Assembly (NCBI RefSeq): GCF_040256395.1
Contig: NZ_CP158299.1
Location: forward strand, 2,199,501 to 2,263,500
DNA length: 64,000 nt
Source: Deinococcus sonorensis KR-87
GTDB lineage: Bacteria; Deinococcota; Deinococci; Deinococcales; Deinococcaceae
Reading direction: 5' to 3'
The position numbers and the translations under genes were made by a program. Of this stretch, positions 46,031 to 56,531 are shown one piece after another. The number at the start of each line of letters is the position of its first letter. The first letter of the stretch is position 1. The notes beneath the pieces are model-generated. The model saw nothing but the letters and a program-made list of their open reading frames with translations. It did no database searches and was not told where the DNA came from.

Positions 46031-47319
46031 TCCTGCCGACCCGCCCCCAGAGGCCCCGCGTCCACTACGCCTGGATCATCCTCGCGGTGTGCTTCTTCGG
46101 CATTCTGGCGGCGCAGGGCGTTCGCCTGGCCTTCGGTGCCTTCGTCACCCCATGGGAACACGAGTTCAGCGTCAGCCGCAGCACGATTTCCTTTGTGTCC
46201 CTGGTGAGCTTCGTGGTGTACGGCCTCACCCAGCCGCTGGTGGGCCGCCTGGTGGACCGGGTGGGGGTGCGGCGGGTGTTGTCGCTCAGCGTGTTGCTCG
46301 TGGGCCTGAGCCTGGTGACGGCGGCGTTCGTCCACTCGCCCGTGGCCCTGACCGTGGTGTACGGCATTCTTGCCTCGCTCGGGTTTGGCGGCGCGTCCGG
46401 CGTGGCCGCGTCTGTGGCCGTCACACAGTGGTTCAAGGCGAGGCGGGGTCTGGCGTTCGGCATCATCGAGGCGGGTTTCGGTGCGGGGCAACTGGTGCTG
46501 GTGCCGGCGTCGCTCTTCCTGATTGAGGCCTATGGCTGGCGCGTGACCCTGGGGGCGCTCGGCGCCTTCTCGGTGGTGATCGTGGTGCCGCTGCTGCTGA
46601 CGTTCCTGCGGGCCGGCCCTGCCGATCTGGGGCTGCGTCCGTACGGTGAAGACACCTCGGATGAGCTGGCCCCGGACGTGACCACCGCCCCCACTGTGAC
46701 GCCGGACCCACCGGCCAGCCGCGTGAATCTGTGGACCACGCGGGCGTTCTGGAGCCTGGCGTTGCCGTTCTTCATCTGCGGCGTGTCCACGACCGGCATG
46801 ATTGATACCCACCTGGTCCCATTCGCCCACGATCACGGCTACTCGACGGGCGTGACCGGCGCAGCGGTCAGTCTGCTGGCGGCCTTCAACATCCTCGGCA
46901 CACTGGCCTCCGGGCCACTGGCGGACCGGCTGGACAACCGCAAGATTCTCGGCACGCTGTATGCCGTGCGGGCGGTGACGCTGGTCGTGCTGGTGGTTGC
47001 ACCGCACCATTCGGTGTGGCTGATGGGGTTTGGGATGGTGTTCGGGCTGGTGGACTTCGCGGTGCTCGCGCCCACCCAGGTGCTCGCCTCCCGCCTGTTC
47101 GAGGGCCACTCGGTCGGGACCGTGTTCGGTCTGCTCTCGCTCAGTCATCAGCTCGGGTCGGCCCTGGGCGCGTACCTGCCGGGCGTGCTGTACGACCTGA
47201 CCGGCAGCTACACCGTGGCGTTCCTGGCCGCCGCGGCCGGGCTGGTGCTGGGCTCCCTGCTGAGCTTCAGCGTTCCGCGGCATCCTCTCCTGCCGCGCAC
47301 CCATTCGGTGACTGCATGA
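46027..47319 (+). CDS. MFS transporter (OFA/monocarboxylate-like)
   Basis: 430 aa with about 12 membrane helices. The start of the membrane domain YAWIILAVCFFGILAAQGVR and the helix pair VVYGLTQPLVGRLVDRVGVR plus TQWFKARRGLAFGIIEAGFG match the oxalate/formate antiporter and related MCT-like families; in the central loop (APTVTPDPPASRVNLWTTRA) the two halves meet. A divergent AraC regulator indicates inducible control. GTG 46027 has no Shine-Dalgarno and overlaps a mini-ORF stop. Substrate not known. Confidence 0.87.
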   Translation: MILPTRPQRPRVHYAWIILAVCFFGILAAQGVRLAFGAFVTPWEHEFSVSRSTISFVSLVSFVVYGLTQPLVGRLVDRVGVRRVLSLSVLLVGLSLVTAAFVHSPVALTVVYGILASLGFGGASGVAASVAVTQWFKARRGLAFGIIEAGFGAGQLVLVPASLFLIEAYGWRVTLGALGAFSVVIVVPLLLTFLRAGPADLGLRPYGEDTSDELAPDVTTAPTVTPDPPASRVNLWTTRAFWSLALPFFICGVSTTGMIDTHLVPFAHDHGYSTGVTGAAVSLLAAFNILGTLASGPLADRLDNRKILGTLYAVRAVTLVVLVVAPHHSVWLMGFGMVFGLVDFAVLAPTQVLASRLFEGHSVGTVFGLLSLSHQLGSALGAYLPGVLYDLTGSYTVAFLAAAAGLVLGSLLSFSVPRHPLLPRTHSVTA

Positions 47320-47633
47320 CGAGGCTACGTGGCGGGTGGCCTTGGACATCTGAGGCTGTGCGTTCCGTTGGCTCAGCGGGGAAGGCTGGCCCTCAGGCAT
47401 CCTGAAGCGCCAGGCAGAGCGCCTGGAGGAGGGCCCGCGTGAACCAGTCGCCTGAGTGCCTGAAGCGGGGGCTGGTTCACGCAGATTGCGGAAAGTCCTG
47501 AAAACGCCCGGTCCTGCCACAGGTCAGACGGCGATCCTGGCTCAGAGCGGCAAGAAGGTGGCCCACTACCACTGTTCCTTGACAGCAAGCGGGGCGGGCC
47601 TGAAGGTGGCCCGCCCCGCTCTCTCGTTGCCCT
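47320..47633. other. Intergenic region with inverted repeats, no protein gene recognised
   Basis: Beyond the terminator at 47588-47620 the region has GCGTGAACCAG (47437-47447) with its exact inverse at 47472-47482 around a 24-base loop, and CCAGGC (47410-47415) with GCCTGG (47421-47426). No ORF with a plausible start was seen. It could hold a small structured RNA or a degraded gene; nothing firmer can be said. Confidence 0.4.
47588..47620. terminator. Strong bidirectional terminator upstream of the glgX stop
   Basis: AGCGGGGCGGGCC (47588-47600) pairs perfectly with GGCCCGCCCCGCT (47608-47620), 13 bp and a 7-base loop, between the end of the MFS region and the minus-strand glgX end at 47634. 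Confidence 0.8.
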
Positions 47634-49808
<2,175 letters not shown>

Positions 49809-49911
49809 GATTGTGCTCCTGGGGGCGGGGTGCCGGTGGGCAGCCGCCCCTTAGTCAACAGAGGGAATTGGGTCTGGTCAGTGGAGAGGAAGCCGGTTCA
49901 TGCACCGGAAA

Positions 49912-49925
49912 TGGAAGTGCTTCCA
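49912..49925. promoter_or_regulatory. LacI-type palindrome upstream of glgX
   Basis: TGGAAGTGCTTCCA, perfect except for the TG centre, resembles the operator at 15330 (TGAAAGCGCTTTCA; 11 of 14 positions identical) in spacing and outer TG/CA. It may let the same LacI regulator control glgX. Confidence 0.5.
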
Positions 49926-49956
49926 CGCTCCACTTGACGCCCTCATCATGGCGCAA

Positions 49957-49983
49957 GGGTGGCCCCGGCTGACAGGGCCACCC
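49957..49983 (-). terminator. Terminator after the gene at 50026
   Basis: GGGTGGCCC (49957-49965) pairs with GGGCCACCC (49975-49983), a 9-base loop between. It insulates the minus-strand gene ending at 50026 from glgX. Confidence 0.7.
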
Positions 49984-50025
49984 CTCCTCAGAGATTGTTT
50001 ACATTAACTGGGGAAGTCAGTCAGC

Positions 50026-50535
50026 TCAGAAGCCCAGCCGGGCGCGCGGGTTGCTCAGCCGCGCCAGCGCGTCCGGGGTCCACAGCTCGTAGCTGTAGGT
50101 GGGGTACTGCTGCTTGAAGCGCCCGATCCGGTCCCACACGTCGCGGCTCTCGCGCGGCGTGACCAGAATCAGCCGGACCACGCTGTCCATGTTGTCGTAG
50201 ACGTAGAAATCGAAGTACATGGCCTGCTCGGTGCCGCTGGGCGTGAACAGCGGAAACGAGAAGGGCCGGTAACGCCACACCTTCCTTCGTTCCTGCAGGA
50301 TCTGGGCGGCCAGCCGTTTCAGGGCGCTCTCGGGAAAGGTGTGCACCTCGCCGTCCCGGTCGCGGAACTTGGCGCTGGCGGGGGGCGCGTCCAGCTGCGG
50401 CGCGTCCTTGCGCGGCGGGTTGGGGCGGCGCGGGCCACCGGGCCGGGCCGGGCGGGAGCCGCTGCTGGCCGACTTGGTGTCGGTGGCCCCGGCGCGGGGC
50501 GTGGGTTTGCGGGTAGGTTTCTTGCCCCTGGTCAT
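50026..50535 (-). CDS. Conserved-looking protein of unknown function
   Basis: 169 aa. The first about 55 residues are basic, Pro/Arg-rich and probably disordered ([38 protein letters not shown]); such tails often contact nucleic acid. The globular part ([40 protein letters not shown], then [17 protein letters not shown]) alternates strands and helices and slightly recalls PD-(D/E)XK nuclease-like folds, but the catalytic E-x-K pair is not evident. TAGACT six bases before ATG 50533-50535 defines a leaderless start. Confidence 0.7.
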   Translation of the reverse strand: MTRGKKPTRKPTPRAGATDTKSASSGSRPARPGGPRRPNPPRKDAPQLDAPPASAKFRDRDGEVHTFPESALKRLAAQILQERRKVWRYRPFSFPLFTPSGTEQAMYFDFYVYDNMDSVVRLILVTPRESRDVWDRIGRFKQQYPTYSYELWTPDALARLSNPRARLGF

Positions 50536-50591
50536 GCCGGCAGTCTAGCAGCGCCGCTCCGGGCCAGCCGAGGCCCGGTACAATACCGGCC

Positions 50592-52055
50592 ATGAAACCG
50601 CTCGCCCTGACCACCCTGCTGCTGGCCGCCGGCGCCCAGGCCCAGAGTGCCGCGCCGGCTGCGCTGCCCGACTGGACCGGACAGATCATCTATCAGGTGA
50701 TGCCGGACCGCTTCTCGGACGGCGACGCCACCAACAACCAGGGCGTGGACAAGACCAACCTGCGGGCGTGGCACGGCGGTGACCTGACCGGCCTGACCAG
50801 CCGCCTGAACTACATCCAGACGCTGGGCGCCACCGCGGTCTGGCTGACGCCGATCTACCAGCAGAAGGACGGGCTGACCGACGGCACCGCCGGCTACCAC
50901 GGGTACTGGCCCTACGACTTCCGGAGCGTGGACCCGCACTTCGGGACCCTGGCACAGTTTCAGGGCTTCACCCAGAAGGCCCACAGCCTGAACCTGCGGG
51001 TGATGCTGGATCAGGTGATCAACCACTACGGTCCCGGCGCGCCGGCCACCCGCGAGCATCCCGGCTGGTTTCATACCCAGCAGGACTGCGACCGGGCCAT
51101 GACCCCGGCCCAGCACGACACCGACTGCCCGCTGAGTGGCCTGCCGGACCTGAACCAGCAGGTGGGCGAGGTGCAGGACCTGCTGTACGGCAACGCCGAC
51201 TTCTGGCGGCAGCAGGGGGTGGACGCCTTCCGCTACGACGCCATCAAGCATGTGGACGCCACCTTTCTGCAGCGGCTGGTGACGCGCGACCGGGCTGCCG
51301 GCACCTTCACGCTGGGCGAGTACTACGGCGCCGACGCCGCTACCATCCGCGAGTACCAGCAGCTGGGGCTGTCCAGCCTGTTCGACTTCTCGCTGCAGGA
51401 CGCCATGAACAGGAGCGTCATGCACGGCGCCGGCTTCGGGCCGCTGCGCTCGGTGCTGACCCAGAACCAGCAGGTGCCGCAGCCGCAGCTGATCGCGGCC
51501 TTCCTGGACAACCACGACCTGCCACGGTTTGCCAGCGGCACGCTGTTCGAGGACCAGGGGCAGGCCCGCACCGCCTACGCCCTGCGCGCCCTGATGACGC
51601 TGCCGGGCATTCCGGTGCTCTACCAGGGCATCGAAATCGCGCAGCGGGGCGGCGCCAACCCGGACAACCGCCACGACATGCGCTTCGAGGACCAGTGGAC
51701 GCCCGCCGAGCGCGCGGTCTTCCAGACGGCCCAGGACGCCATCACGGTGCGCAAGGCCAGCCCGGCGCTGTCGGGCGGCACCCTGCAGCTGCTGGACGTG
51801 CCGGACAGCGTGAATTCCCAGCTGCTGGTCTACACCCGCACCGCCGGCAACCAGACGGTGCTGGTCGCCTGGAACAACCAGGACGCCCGCCGCACCTACT
51901 CGCTGCGCTCCACCCTGGCCGGGCAGCCGCTGACCGGCAGCCTGTTTCACGAGCCGGGCGGCCAGCCGCAGAACGCCGGGATGAGCGTCAGCGGCGGCTA
52001 CCTGCACCTGAGCTTGCCGGGCCGCACCGCCGCCGTGTTCGTGCTGGGCCAGTAA
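50592..52055 (+). CDS. Secreted alpha-amylase family glycosyl hydrolase (GH13)
   Basis: 487 aa. Signal peptide MKPLALTTLLLAAGAQA precedes WTGQIIYQVMPDRFSDGDAT, typical of alpha-amylase/neopullulanase-like enzymes. Catalytic residues: Asp in GVDAFRYDAIKHVDAT, Glu in TLGEYYGADAAT, Asp in AAFLDNHDLPRFASGTLF; cysteines in QQDCDR and DTDCPLSG may form a disulphide. It degrades alpha-glucans outside the cell, feeding sugar import. TACAAT seven bases before ATG 50592 gives a leaderless start. Confidence 0.93.
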   Translation: MKPLALTTLLLAAGAQAQSAAPAALPDWTGQIIYQVMPDRFSDGDATNNQGVDKTNLRAWHGGDLTGLTSRLNYIQTLGATAVWLTPIYQQKDGLTDGTAGYHGYWPYDFRSVDPHFGTLAQFQGFTQKAHSLNLRVMLDQVINHYGPGAPATREHPGWFHTQQDCDRAMTPAQHDTDCPLSGLPDLNQQVGEVQDLLYGNADFWRQQGVDAFRYDAIKHVDATFLQRLVTRDRAAGTFTLGEYYGADAATIREYQQLGLSSLFDFSLQDAMNRSVMHGAGFGPLRSVLTQNQQVPQPQLIAAFLDNHDLPRFASGTLFEDQGQARTAYALRALMTLPGIPVLYQGIEIAQRGGANPDNRHDMRFEDQWTPAERAVFQTAQDAITVRKASPALSGGTLQLLDVPDSVNSQLLVYTRTAGNQTVLVAWNNQDARRTYSLRSTLAGQPLTGSLFHEPGGQPQNAGMSVSGGYLHLSLPGRTAAVFVLGQ

Positions 52056-52061
52056 GCCGCC

Positions 52062-52898
52062 TCAGCGCCAGGTGTCCGCGTGATCGCGGGCAAACTGCTC
52101 AAAGGAAATGGGCGCCCGGCCGGTCACCCGCTGCACGTCGTCCGTGACGGTGGCGGTGTAGCCGGCCCGCACCATCTGGTACAGGTTGGTCATCAGGCCC
52201 ACGTAGGCGTCGGGCGCGCCGGCGCGGCCCATCACCTGCTGATACTGCTCCTCGCTGATCGGCTGGTACTGCACCTCGCGCCCAGTGGCCGCCGAGATGG
52301 CCGCCGCCACCTCAGTGCGGGTGAGCGCTGCCGGGCCGGTGATGCCGTAGGCCTGTCCGGCGTGGCCGTCGGTCGTCAGGGCCGCCACGCCCACCGCCGC
52401 GATGTCGCGGGCGTCCACGAAGCCGGTGGCTGCGTCGCCGGCCGGCTCCAGCAGCTGACCCTGCTCCCGGATGCCGCCGGCCATGTCGGTGCTGTAGTTC
52501 TGCATGAACCAGTTGGGGCGCAGGAAGGTCCACTGCAGGCCGGACGCTTCCAGGTGCCGTTCCACGTCGCGCAGCGGGTTGTCGCCCTGCTCCGCGCCCA
52601 GCGCCGAGAGCCGCACCACGTGCTGCACGCCCGCTTCCTTCGCCAGGTCCACCACGCGCTTGACGGGGGCTGCCGGCATCGGGCCGGGGGAGGCGAGGTA
52701 TAGCCGGTCCACACCCTGCAGCGCAGCGTGGACGCTGGCCTCATCGTTGAAATCAAAATGAACGACCTCGGTGTCCGGGAAGGCGGCCCGGGCCTTCTCC
52801 ACCGTGTGTGCGCCGACACGCACCGGGGTGCCCTGTGCCTGGAGTTGCCGGACGATCTCGCTGCCGACCTTGCCGTTCGGGGTGGTGATCAGAATCAT
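52062..52898 (-). CDS. NmrA-like NAD(P)-binding protein (quinone/azo-reductase type)
   Basis: 278 aa from ATG 52896-52898, with GGAGG upstream. The N terminus MILITTPNGKVGSEIVRQLQ is the atypical Rossmann loop TxxNGKVG of the NmrA/QorB group, and later VKRVVDLAKEAGVQHVVRLS, WTFLRPNWFMQNYSTDMAGG follow it. Members reduce quinones or act as redox sensors using NADPH. It is divergent from an HxlR regulator, the arrangement known for qorB/ytfG-type systems, and should be induced by that regulator's signal. Confidence 0.88.
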   Translation of the reverse strand: MILITTPNGKVGSEIVRQLQAQGTPVRVGAHTVEKARAAFPDTEVVHFDFNDEASVHAALQGVDRLYLASPGPMPAAPVKRVVDLAKEAGVQHVVRLSALGAEQGDNPLRDVERHLEASGLQWTFLRPNWFMQNYSTDMAGGIREQGQLLEPAGDAATGFVDARDIAAVGVAALTTDGHAGQAYGITGPAALTRTEVAAAISAATGREVQYQPISEEQYQQVMGRAGAPDAYVGLMTNLYQMVRAGYTATVTDDVQRVTGRAPISFEQFARDHADTWR

Positions 52899-52945
52899 GG
52901 TGAACCTCCTGCTGCAGCGTACGGCCAAGCGAACTTTTTGGGAAG

Positions 52946-52965
52946 TACATACCTTTTGGTGCGTA
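52946..52965. promoter_or_regulatory. Candidate HxlR operator in the nmrA/hxlR gap
   Basis: TACATACC-TTTT-GGTGCGTA is an imperfect inverted repeat (6 of 8 positions per arm) midway in the divergent gap, a usual form for HxlR-family sites. Confidence 0.5.
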
Positions 52966-52983
52966 TAGGTGTAGCATGGTGGC

Positions 52984-53361
52984 ATGACCATGGCCCTCAA
53001 CGTGCTGAGCCGCTCGTGCCCCTCCAATTCCGTGCTGGAGCTGATTGCCGGCAAGTGGAACATGCTGGTGGTGTACGCGCTGCGTGACGGGACGCTGCGT
53101 TACAGTCAACTGCACACCGCCATCGAGGGCATCTCGCAGAAGATGCTGACCCAGACGCTGCGCGACCTGGAGCGCGACGGTCTGGTGGCTCGCCGGGTGT
53201 ATCCGGTGGTCCCGCCGCACACCGAGTACTGCCTGACCCCGCTGGGCCGCAGCCTGCAGGAGGTGGTGGTGCAGATGGGGTGCTGGGCCGAGCAGCACAT
53301 GATGGAGGTGCTGAGCGCCCGCGCCGACTACGACGGCCAGGGGCGGACGATGCCCGGCTGA
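52984..53361 (+). CDS. HxlR-family redox-responsive regulator
   Basis: 125 aa winged helix. CPSNSVLELIAGKWNMLVVY with an N-terminal cysteine (Cys12) is the HxlR/QorR/HypR hallmark, where this cysteine senses quinones, hypochlorite or aldehydes. The recognition helix region is ISQKMLTQTLRDLERDGLVA and the wing VYPVVPPHTEYCLTPLGRSL. TAGCAT six bases before ATG 52984 marks a leaderless start. It most likely represses itself and the divergent NmrA-type gene. Confidence 0.9.
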   Translation: MTMALNVLSRSCPSNSVLELIAGKWNMLVVYALRDGTLRYSQLHTAIEGISQKMLTQTLRDLERDGLVARRVYPVVPPHTEYCLTPLGRSLQEVVVQMGCWAEQHMMEVLSARADYDGQGRTMPG

Positions 53362-53384
53362 GTGCACTTCCCTATACTGCCCGC

Positions 53385-54077
53385 ATGCTCGGAATCATCG
53401 GTGCCATGCAGGAAGAAGTGGAGCTGCTTCAGGAGGAGCTGGAAGGCCTGACGCGCATTGAACATCCCGGCGTGACGCTGCTGCGCGGCCGCCTGGATGG
53501 CCAGGAGGTGTTGCTGACGGTGGCCGGCATCGGCAAGGTGAATGCGGCCATGACCACCACCTACCTGCTGATGGCCGGCGCGACCCGGGTCATCTTTACC
53601 GGAGTGGCGGGCGGGGTGCATCCGGAGCTGCGGGTGGGGGACATCGTGGTGTCCACCGACTGCGTGCAGCACGACGTGGACGTGACGCCGCTCGGCTACG
53701 AGCTGGGCGTGATCCCCGGCGAGACGCTGGCCTGGACCGCCGACGAGGCGCTGCGCGAACTGGCGCTGAGCGCGGCCCATGAGCTGCCGGAGCTGCACGT
53801 GATGGCCGGACGGGTGGTGAGCGGCGACGTGTTCGTGGCGGACCGCGACCGGGTGGCGTGGCTGTGGCAGACCTTCGGAGCTGCCTGTGCCGAGATGGAG
53901 GGGGCGGCGGTGGCGCAGGTGTGTGCCCGGCATGGGGTGCCGTTCGTGGTGATCCGCTCGGTGTCCGACACCGCCGACGGCACGGCCAACGTGGACTACC
54001 GCGAGTTCATGCCGCGGGTGGCTCGGCACGCCAAACAGGTGGTGCGCGGCATGACCCGCCGGCTGGCCCAGGCCTGA
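53385..54077 (+). CDS. mtnN: 5'-methylthioadenosine/S-adenosylhomocysteine nucleosidase
   Basis: 230 aa. MtnN (Pfs) cleaves MTA and SAH to adenine plus the thio-ribose, part of methionine salvage and, with LuxS, of AI-2 synthesis. MLGIIGAMQEEVELLQEELE, IFTGVAGGVHPELRVGDIVV, AEMEGAAVAQVCARHGVPFV and the catalytic Asp in IRSVSDTADGTANVDYREF are all present. TATACT six bases before ATG 53385 gives a leaderless start. The lrgAB genes follow directly in the same operon. Confidence 0.95.
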   Translation: MLGIIGAMQEEVELLQEELEGLTRIEHPGVTLLRGRLDGQEVLLTVAGIGKVNAAMTTTYLLMAGATRVIFTGVAGGVHPELRVGDIVVSTDCVQHDVDVTPLGYELGVIPGETLAWTADEALRELALSAAHELPELHVMAGRVVSGDVFVADRDRVAWLWQTFGAACAEMEGAAVAQVCARHGVPFVVIRSVSDTADGTANVDYREFMPRVARHAKQVVRGMTRRLAQA

Positions 54078-54078
54078 G

Positions 54079-54447
54079 GTGACGTCGGTCCTGCGCGGGG
54101 CGCTGGGCCTGGGCCTGCTGTTCGGCTTCGCGGTGCTGGGGCAGGCGCTGGTCGGCTGGACCCGCCTGCCGCTGCCCGGCTCGGTGGTGGGGCTGCTGCT
54201 GCTGCTGCTGGCGCTGGCGACCCGGCTGGTGCCGCTCGCCTGGGTGGAGGGCGCCGCCGACACGCTGATCGGGCTGCTGTCACTGCTGTTCGTGCCGGCG
54301 GCGGTGGGCGTGGTGGACTACCTGGGGTACGGCCGCGCGTGGCCCGGCTGGCTGCTGGTGATGGCCGCCGGCGTGCTGATCGGCGGGTCGGTGGCGGGGC
54401 TGCTGGCCACCCGGCTGGGCGCGGTCCCGGACGGGGGAGACCGGTGA
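54079..54447 (+). CDS. lrgA: LrgA/CidA-type holin-like protein
   Basis: 122 aa, four hydrophobic helices. GFAVLGQALVGWTRLPLPGS and VVGLLLLLLALATRLVPLAW match the CidA/LrgA family; VEGAADTLIGLLSLLFVPAA is the second family motif. In Staphylococcus LrgA/LrgB modulate murein hydrolase activity and cell lysis, and related pairs take part in pyruvate or glycolate uptake. GTG 54079 follows the mtnN stop by one base; the stop overlaps the GTG of lrgB. So mtnN-lrgA-lrgB form one operon. Confidence 0.9.
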   Translation: MTSVLRGALGLGLLFGFAVLGQALVGWTRLPLPGSVVGLLLLLLALATRLVPLAWVEGAADTLIGLLSLLFVPAAVGVVDYLGYGRAWPGWLLVMAAGVLIGGSVAGLLATRLGAVPDGGDR

Positions 54448-55109
54448 GCGCTCCGATGCTGTGGCTGGCCGTCAGCCTGCTGGCCTATGCCCTGGGCGCG
54501 GCGCTCCAGGCGCGCACCCGCTCGCCCCTCATGAACCCCACCCTGATTGCCTGCCTGATCGTGGTGCCGCTTCTGCTGCTGACGCGGACCAGCTACGCCG
54601 CCTACAGCGCCGACGCGCGGCCACTCAGTGCCCTGCTCACCCCGGCGGTGGTGGCGCTGGCGGTGCCGCTCTACCGCCAGCGCGCCCTGATCCGCCGGGC
54701 ATGGCGGGCCGTGCTGCTCGGCGGCGTGGCCGGCACGTTGCTGTCCTCGGCGGTGAACGCGCTGGGGGCGCGGCTGGTGCAGGCCCCGCGCGAGGTGCGG
54801 CTGGCCCTGATCACCGATCCGGTCACCAGCCCGGTGGCGTACGCCATCGCCCAGCGGCTGCACGGCGCGCCCTCGCTGGCGGCGGCCTTCGTGATTCTGG
54901 TGGGCCTGATCGGGGCGGTGGCGCTGCCGGGCCTGCTGACCCGGCTGGGCGTCCACGCGCCGGTCGCGCGGGGGATCGCGCTGGGCGCCGTGGCCCACGG
55001 CATCGGGACCGGCCGGGCGCGCGAGGAGAGCGACCTCACCGGGGCGGCGGCCAGCGTGGGCATGTGTCTGGGCGCCCTGGTGATCACGCTGGTCAGCGCC
55101 GTCCTGTAG
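54444..55109 (+). CDS. lrgB: LrgB/CidB-type membrane protein
   Basis: 221 aa partner of LrgA. The family segments VRLALITDPVTSPVAYAIAQ, FVILVGLIGAVALPGLLTRL and GIALGAVAHGIGTGRAREES are all recognisable, with about six membrane helices. GTG 54444 overlaps the lrgA stop (GTGA). Translation is thus coupled 1:1. Function in this genus is not established; both a lysis-control and a metabolite transport role are described for relatives. Confidence 0.91.
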   Translation: MSAPMLWLAVSLLAYALGAALQARTRSPLMNPTLIACLIVVPLLLLTRTSYAAYSADARPLSALLTPAVVALAVPLYRQRALIRRAWRAVLLGGVAGTLLSSAVNALGARLVQAPREVRLALITDPVTSPVAYAIAQRLHGAPSLAAAFVILVGLIGAVALPGLLTRLGVHAPVARGIALGAVAHGIGTGRAREESDLTGAAASVGMCLGALVITLVSAVL

Positions 55110-55168
55110 CCTGCTTTCTTCAGGGTTCCCCAAGGTAGAGCGGGCCGGCCACGGCCTACCATCGGCCC

Positions 55169-55225
55169 ATGACGCCATCATCTGCCGCCCTGCGCCCTTC
55201 CCGCCCGACCTGCGGTGCCGCATGA
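55169..55225 (+). CDS. 18-codon leaderless mini-ORF coupled to the MBL gene
   Basis: ATG 55169 encodes MTPSSAALRPSRPTCGAA and stops at TGA 55223-55225, overlapping ATG 55222 of the hydrolase (ATGA). TACCAT ends six bases before its ATG. The downstream gene lacks a Shine-Dalgarno, so the mini-ORF may deliver ribosomes to it. Confidence 0.5.
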   Translation: MTPSSAALRPSRPTCGAA

Positions 55226-55959
55226 AGCTCAGCGATCACGTCTACGCGCTGGACCTCCAGGCCACGCTGAGCGGCGGCCAGACCTCCATCTACCCCGCCC
55301 TGATCCTCGATGACCTACAGGGGGCCACCCTGGTGGACACCGGCATGCCCGGCATGCAGGACCTGATCGAAACGGCTCTTCGGGAGGCCGGGCTGGGAGT
55401 GAAGGACCTGCGACAGATCATCATCACCCACCACGACCTGGATCACATCGGGTCGCTGGCCGTGCTGGTGGCCGCCAGCGGCGCGCAGGTGATGGCGCTG
55501 GAGCAGGAGGTGCCGTATCTGGTGGGCGACCTGCCCTCCCAGAAGACGCCCTCGCCCGAAATGCGCCAGCGGATGCTCGACACGGCCTCGCCCGCGCTGA
55601 AGGCCTACCTGCTGGACCCGCCGCGCATCGCGGTGGACCGGGTGCTGCAGGACGGTGAGGTGCTGCCGATGGCGGGCGGCGTGCGGGTGGTGGCCACCCC
55701 GGGCCACACCACCGGGCACCTGAGCCTCTTCGTGGAGCAGGACGACATCCTGATCACCGGAGACGCCATGACCAGCAGTGGCGGAGAGTTGCACGGGCCG
55801 ATGGAGCGTGCCACCCCCGACATGCCGGAGGCGATCCGCAGCGTGGAGAAGCTGAGCGCCCTGCCGGTGCGGCAGATCCTGACCTACCACGGCGGCCTGG
55901 TCCGTGACGAGGCGTCGGCACAGCTCGTGAAGGTGTCGCAGGCACTGAGCGCCGGCTGA
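55222..55959 (+). CDS. MBL-fold metallo-hydrolase
   Basis: 245 aa. The zinc motif HHDLDHIGSL is intact (HxHxDH variant THHDLDH), with TPGHTTGHLSLF, the Asp in ILITGDAMTS and the final histidine in LTYHGGLV. This pattern is that of glyoxalase-II/lactonase-like hydrolases (the group that includes AHL lactonases), so esters or thioesters are likely substrates. The start is coupled to a mini-ORF. Its short C-terminal part lacks extra domains. It could hydrolyse signalling lactones, but nothing proves it. Confidence 0.88.
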   Translation: MKLSDHVYALDLQATLSGGQTSIYPALILDDLQGATLVDTGMPGMQDLIETALREAGLGVKDLRQIIITHHDLDHIGSLAVLVAASGAQVMALEQEVPYLVGDLPSQKTPSPEMRQRMLDTASPALKAYLLDPPRIAVDRVLQDGEVLPMAGGVRVVATPGHTTGHLSLFVEQDDILITGDAMTSSGGELHGPMERATPDMPEAIRSVEKLSALPVRQILTYHGGLVRDEASAQLVKVSQALSAG

Positions 55960-55981
55960 ACACAGGCGCTGTGATGCTGTC

Positions 55982-56009
55982 AGGGCGGCCGCATGAAAGA
56001 GGCCGCCCT
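55982..56009. terminator. Bidirectional terminator between the MBL and PII genes
   Basis: AGGGCGGCC (55982-55990) pairs with GGCCGCCCT (56001-56009) over a 10-base loop. It lies between the convergent gene ends at 55959 and 56024. Confidence 0.75.
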
Positions 56010-56023
56010 CTGCCGTTGTTCCC

Positions 56024-56404
56024 TCAGGAGGCGTCCTGCGGGGACAGCTGCGTTTCCGTGACGGGGGTGAGGGCGGCGTTGTCCTGCTCGCCGGTGCGGA
56101 TGCGGACCACCCGTTCCAGCGGCTGCACGAAGATCTTGCCGTCCCCCACCTCGCCGGTGCGGGCCGACTGAAGGATGGCCTGAATCGCCACCTCCACGAA
56201 CGGCTCGCTGACCGCCATTCTGAATTCCACCTTCTCGTGAAACTCGACCATCACGCGGGTGCCCCGGTAATGCTCCACCACCTCCCGCTCGCCGCCGTGC
56301 CCACTGACCCGGCTGAGCGTGATCCCACTGATGCCCGCCTGAAACAGCGCTTCCTTGACCGCTCCGATCCGCTCGGGGCGCACCACCGCCGTGATCAGTT
56401 TCAT
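56024..56404 (-). CDS. PII-type nitrogen regulatory protein lacking Tyr51
   Basis: 126 aa. The GlnB/GlnK fold is clear: MKLITAVVRPERIGAVKEAL, the T-loop region VSGHGGEREVVEHYRGTRVM, and the B-loop TGEVGDGKIFV (residues 83-93) that binds ATP/ADP. Numbering aligns without gaps with E. coli GlnB; residue 46 is Tyr but residue 51, the uridylylated tyrosine, is Val, and 49 is Thr. So uridylylation as in enterics is unlikely. The C terminus is about 14 residues longer than usual and acidic. No amtB or glnA is adjacent. TACGCT six bases before ATG 56404 gives a leaderless start. Confidence 0.9.
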   Translation of the reverse strand: MKLITAVVRPERIGAVKEALFQAGISGITLSRVSGHGGEREVVEHYRGTRVMVEFHEKVEFRMAVSEPFVEVAIQAILQSARTGEVGDGKIFVQPLERVVRIRTGEQDNAALTPVTETQLSPQDAS

Positions 56405-56531
56405 GCTTCCAGCGTAGACGGGCGGTGGGGTCCGGACACGGCCGCTGTCCAGTTCCGGTGGGCGCTCTGGGCCGCTGCGTCACTTCGCTCTCATCAAAAC
56501 GCCCCTGGCTTCATCTGTTAATCTACCGGCT

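Noticed and set aside
47320..47633. Insertion-sequence remnant
   Set aside because: No transposase fragment or flanking direct repeat was seen; the inverted repeats are internal and short.
55169..55225. Alternative longer N terminus for the MBL protein
   Set aside because: The ATG at 55169 is in another frame and stops at 55225; the MBL fold begins right at 55222.
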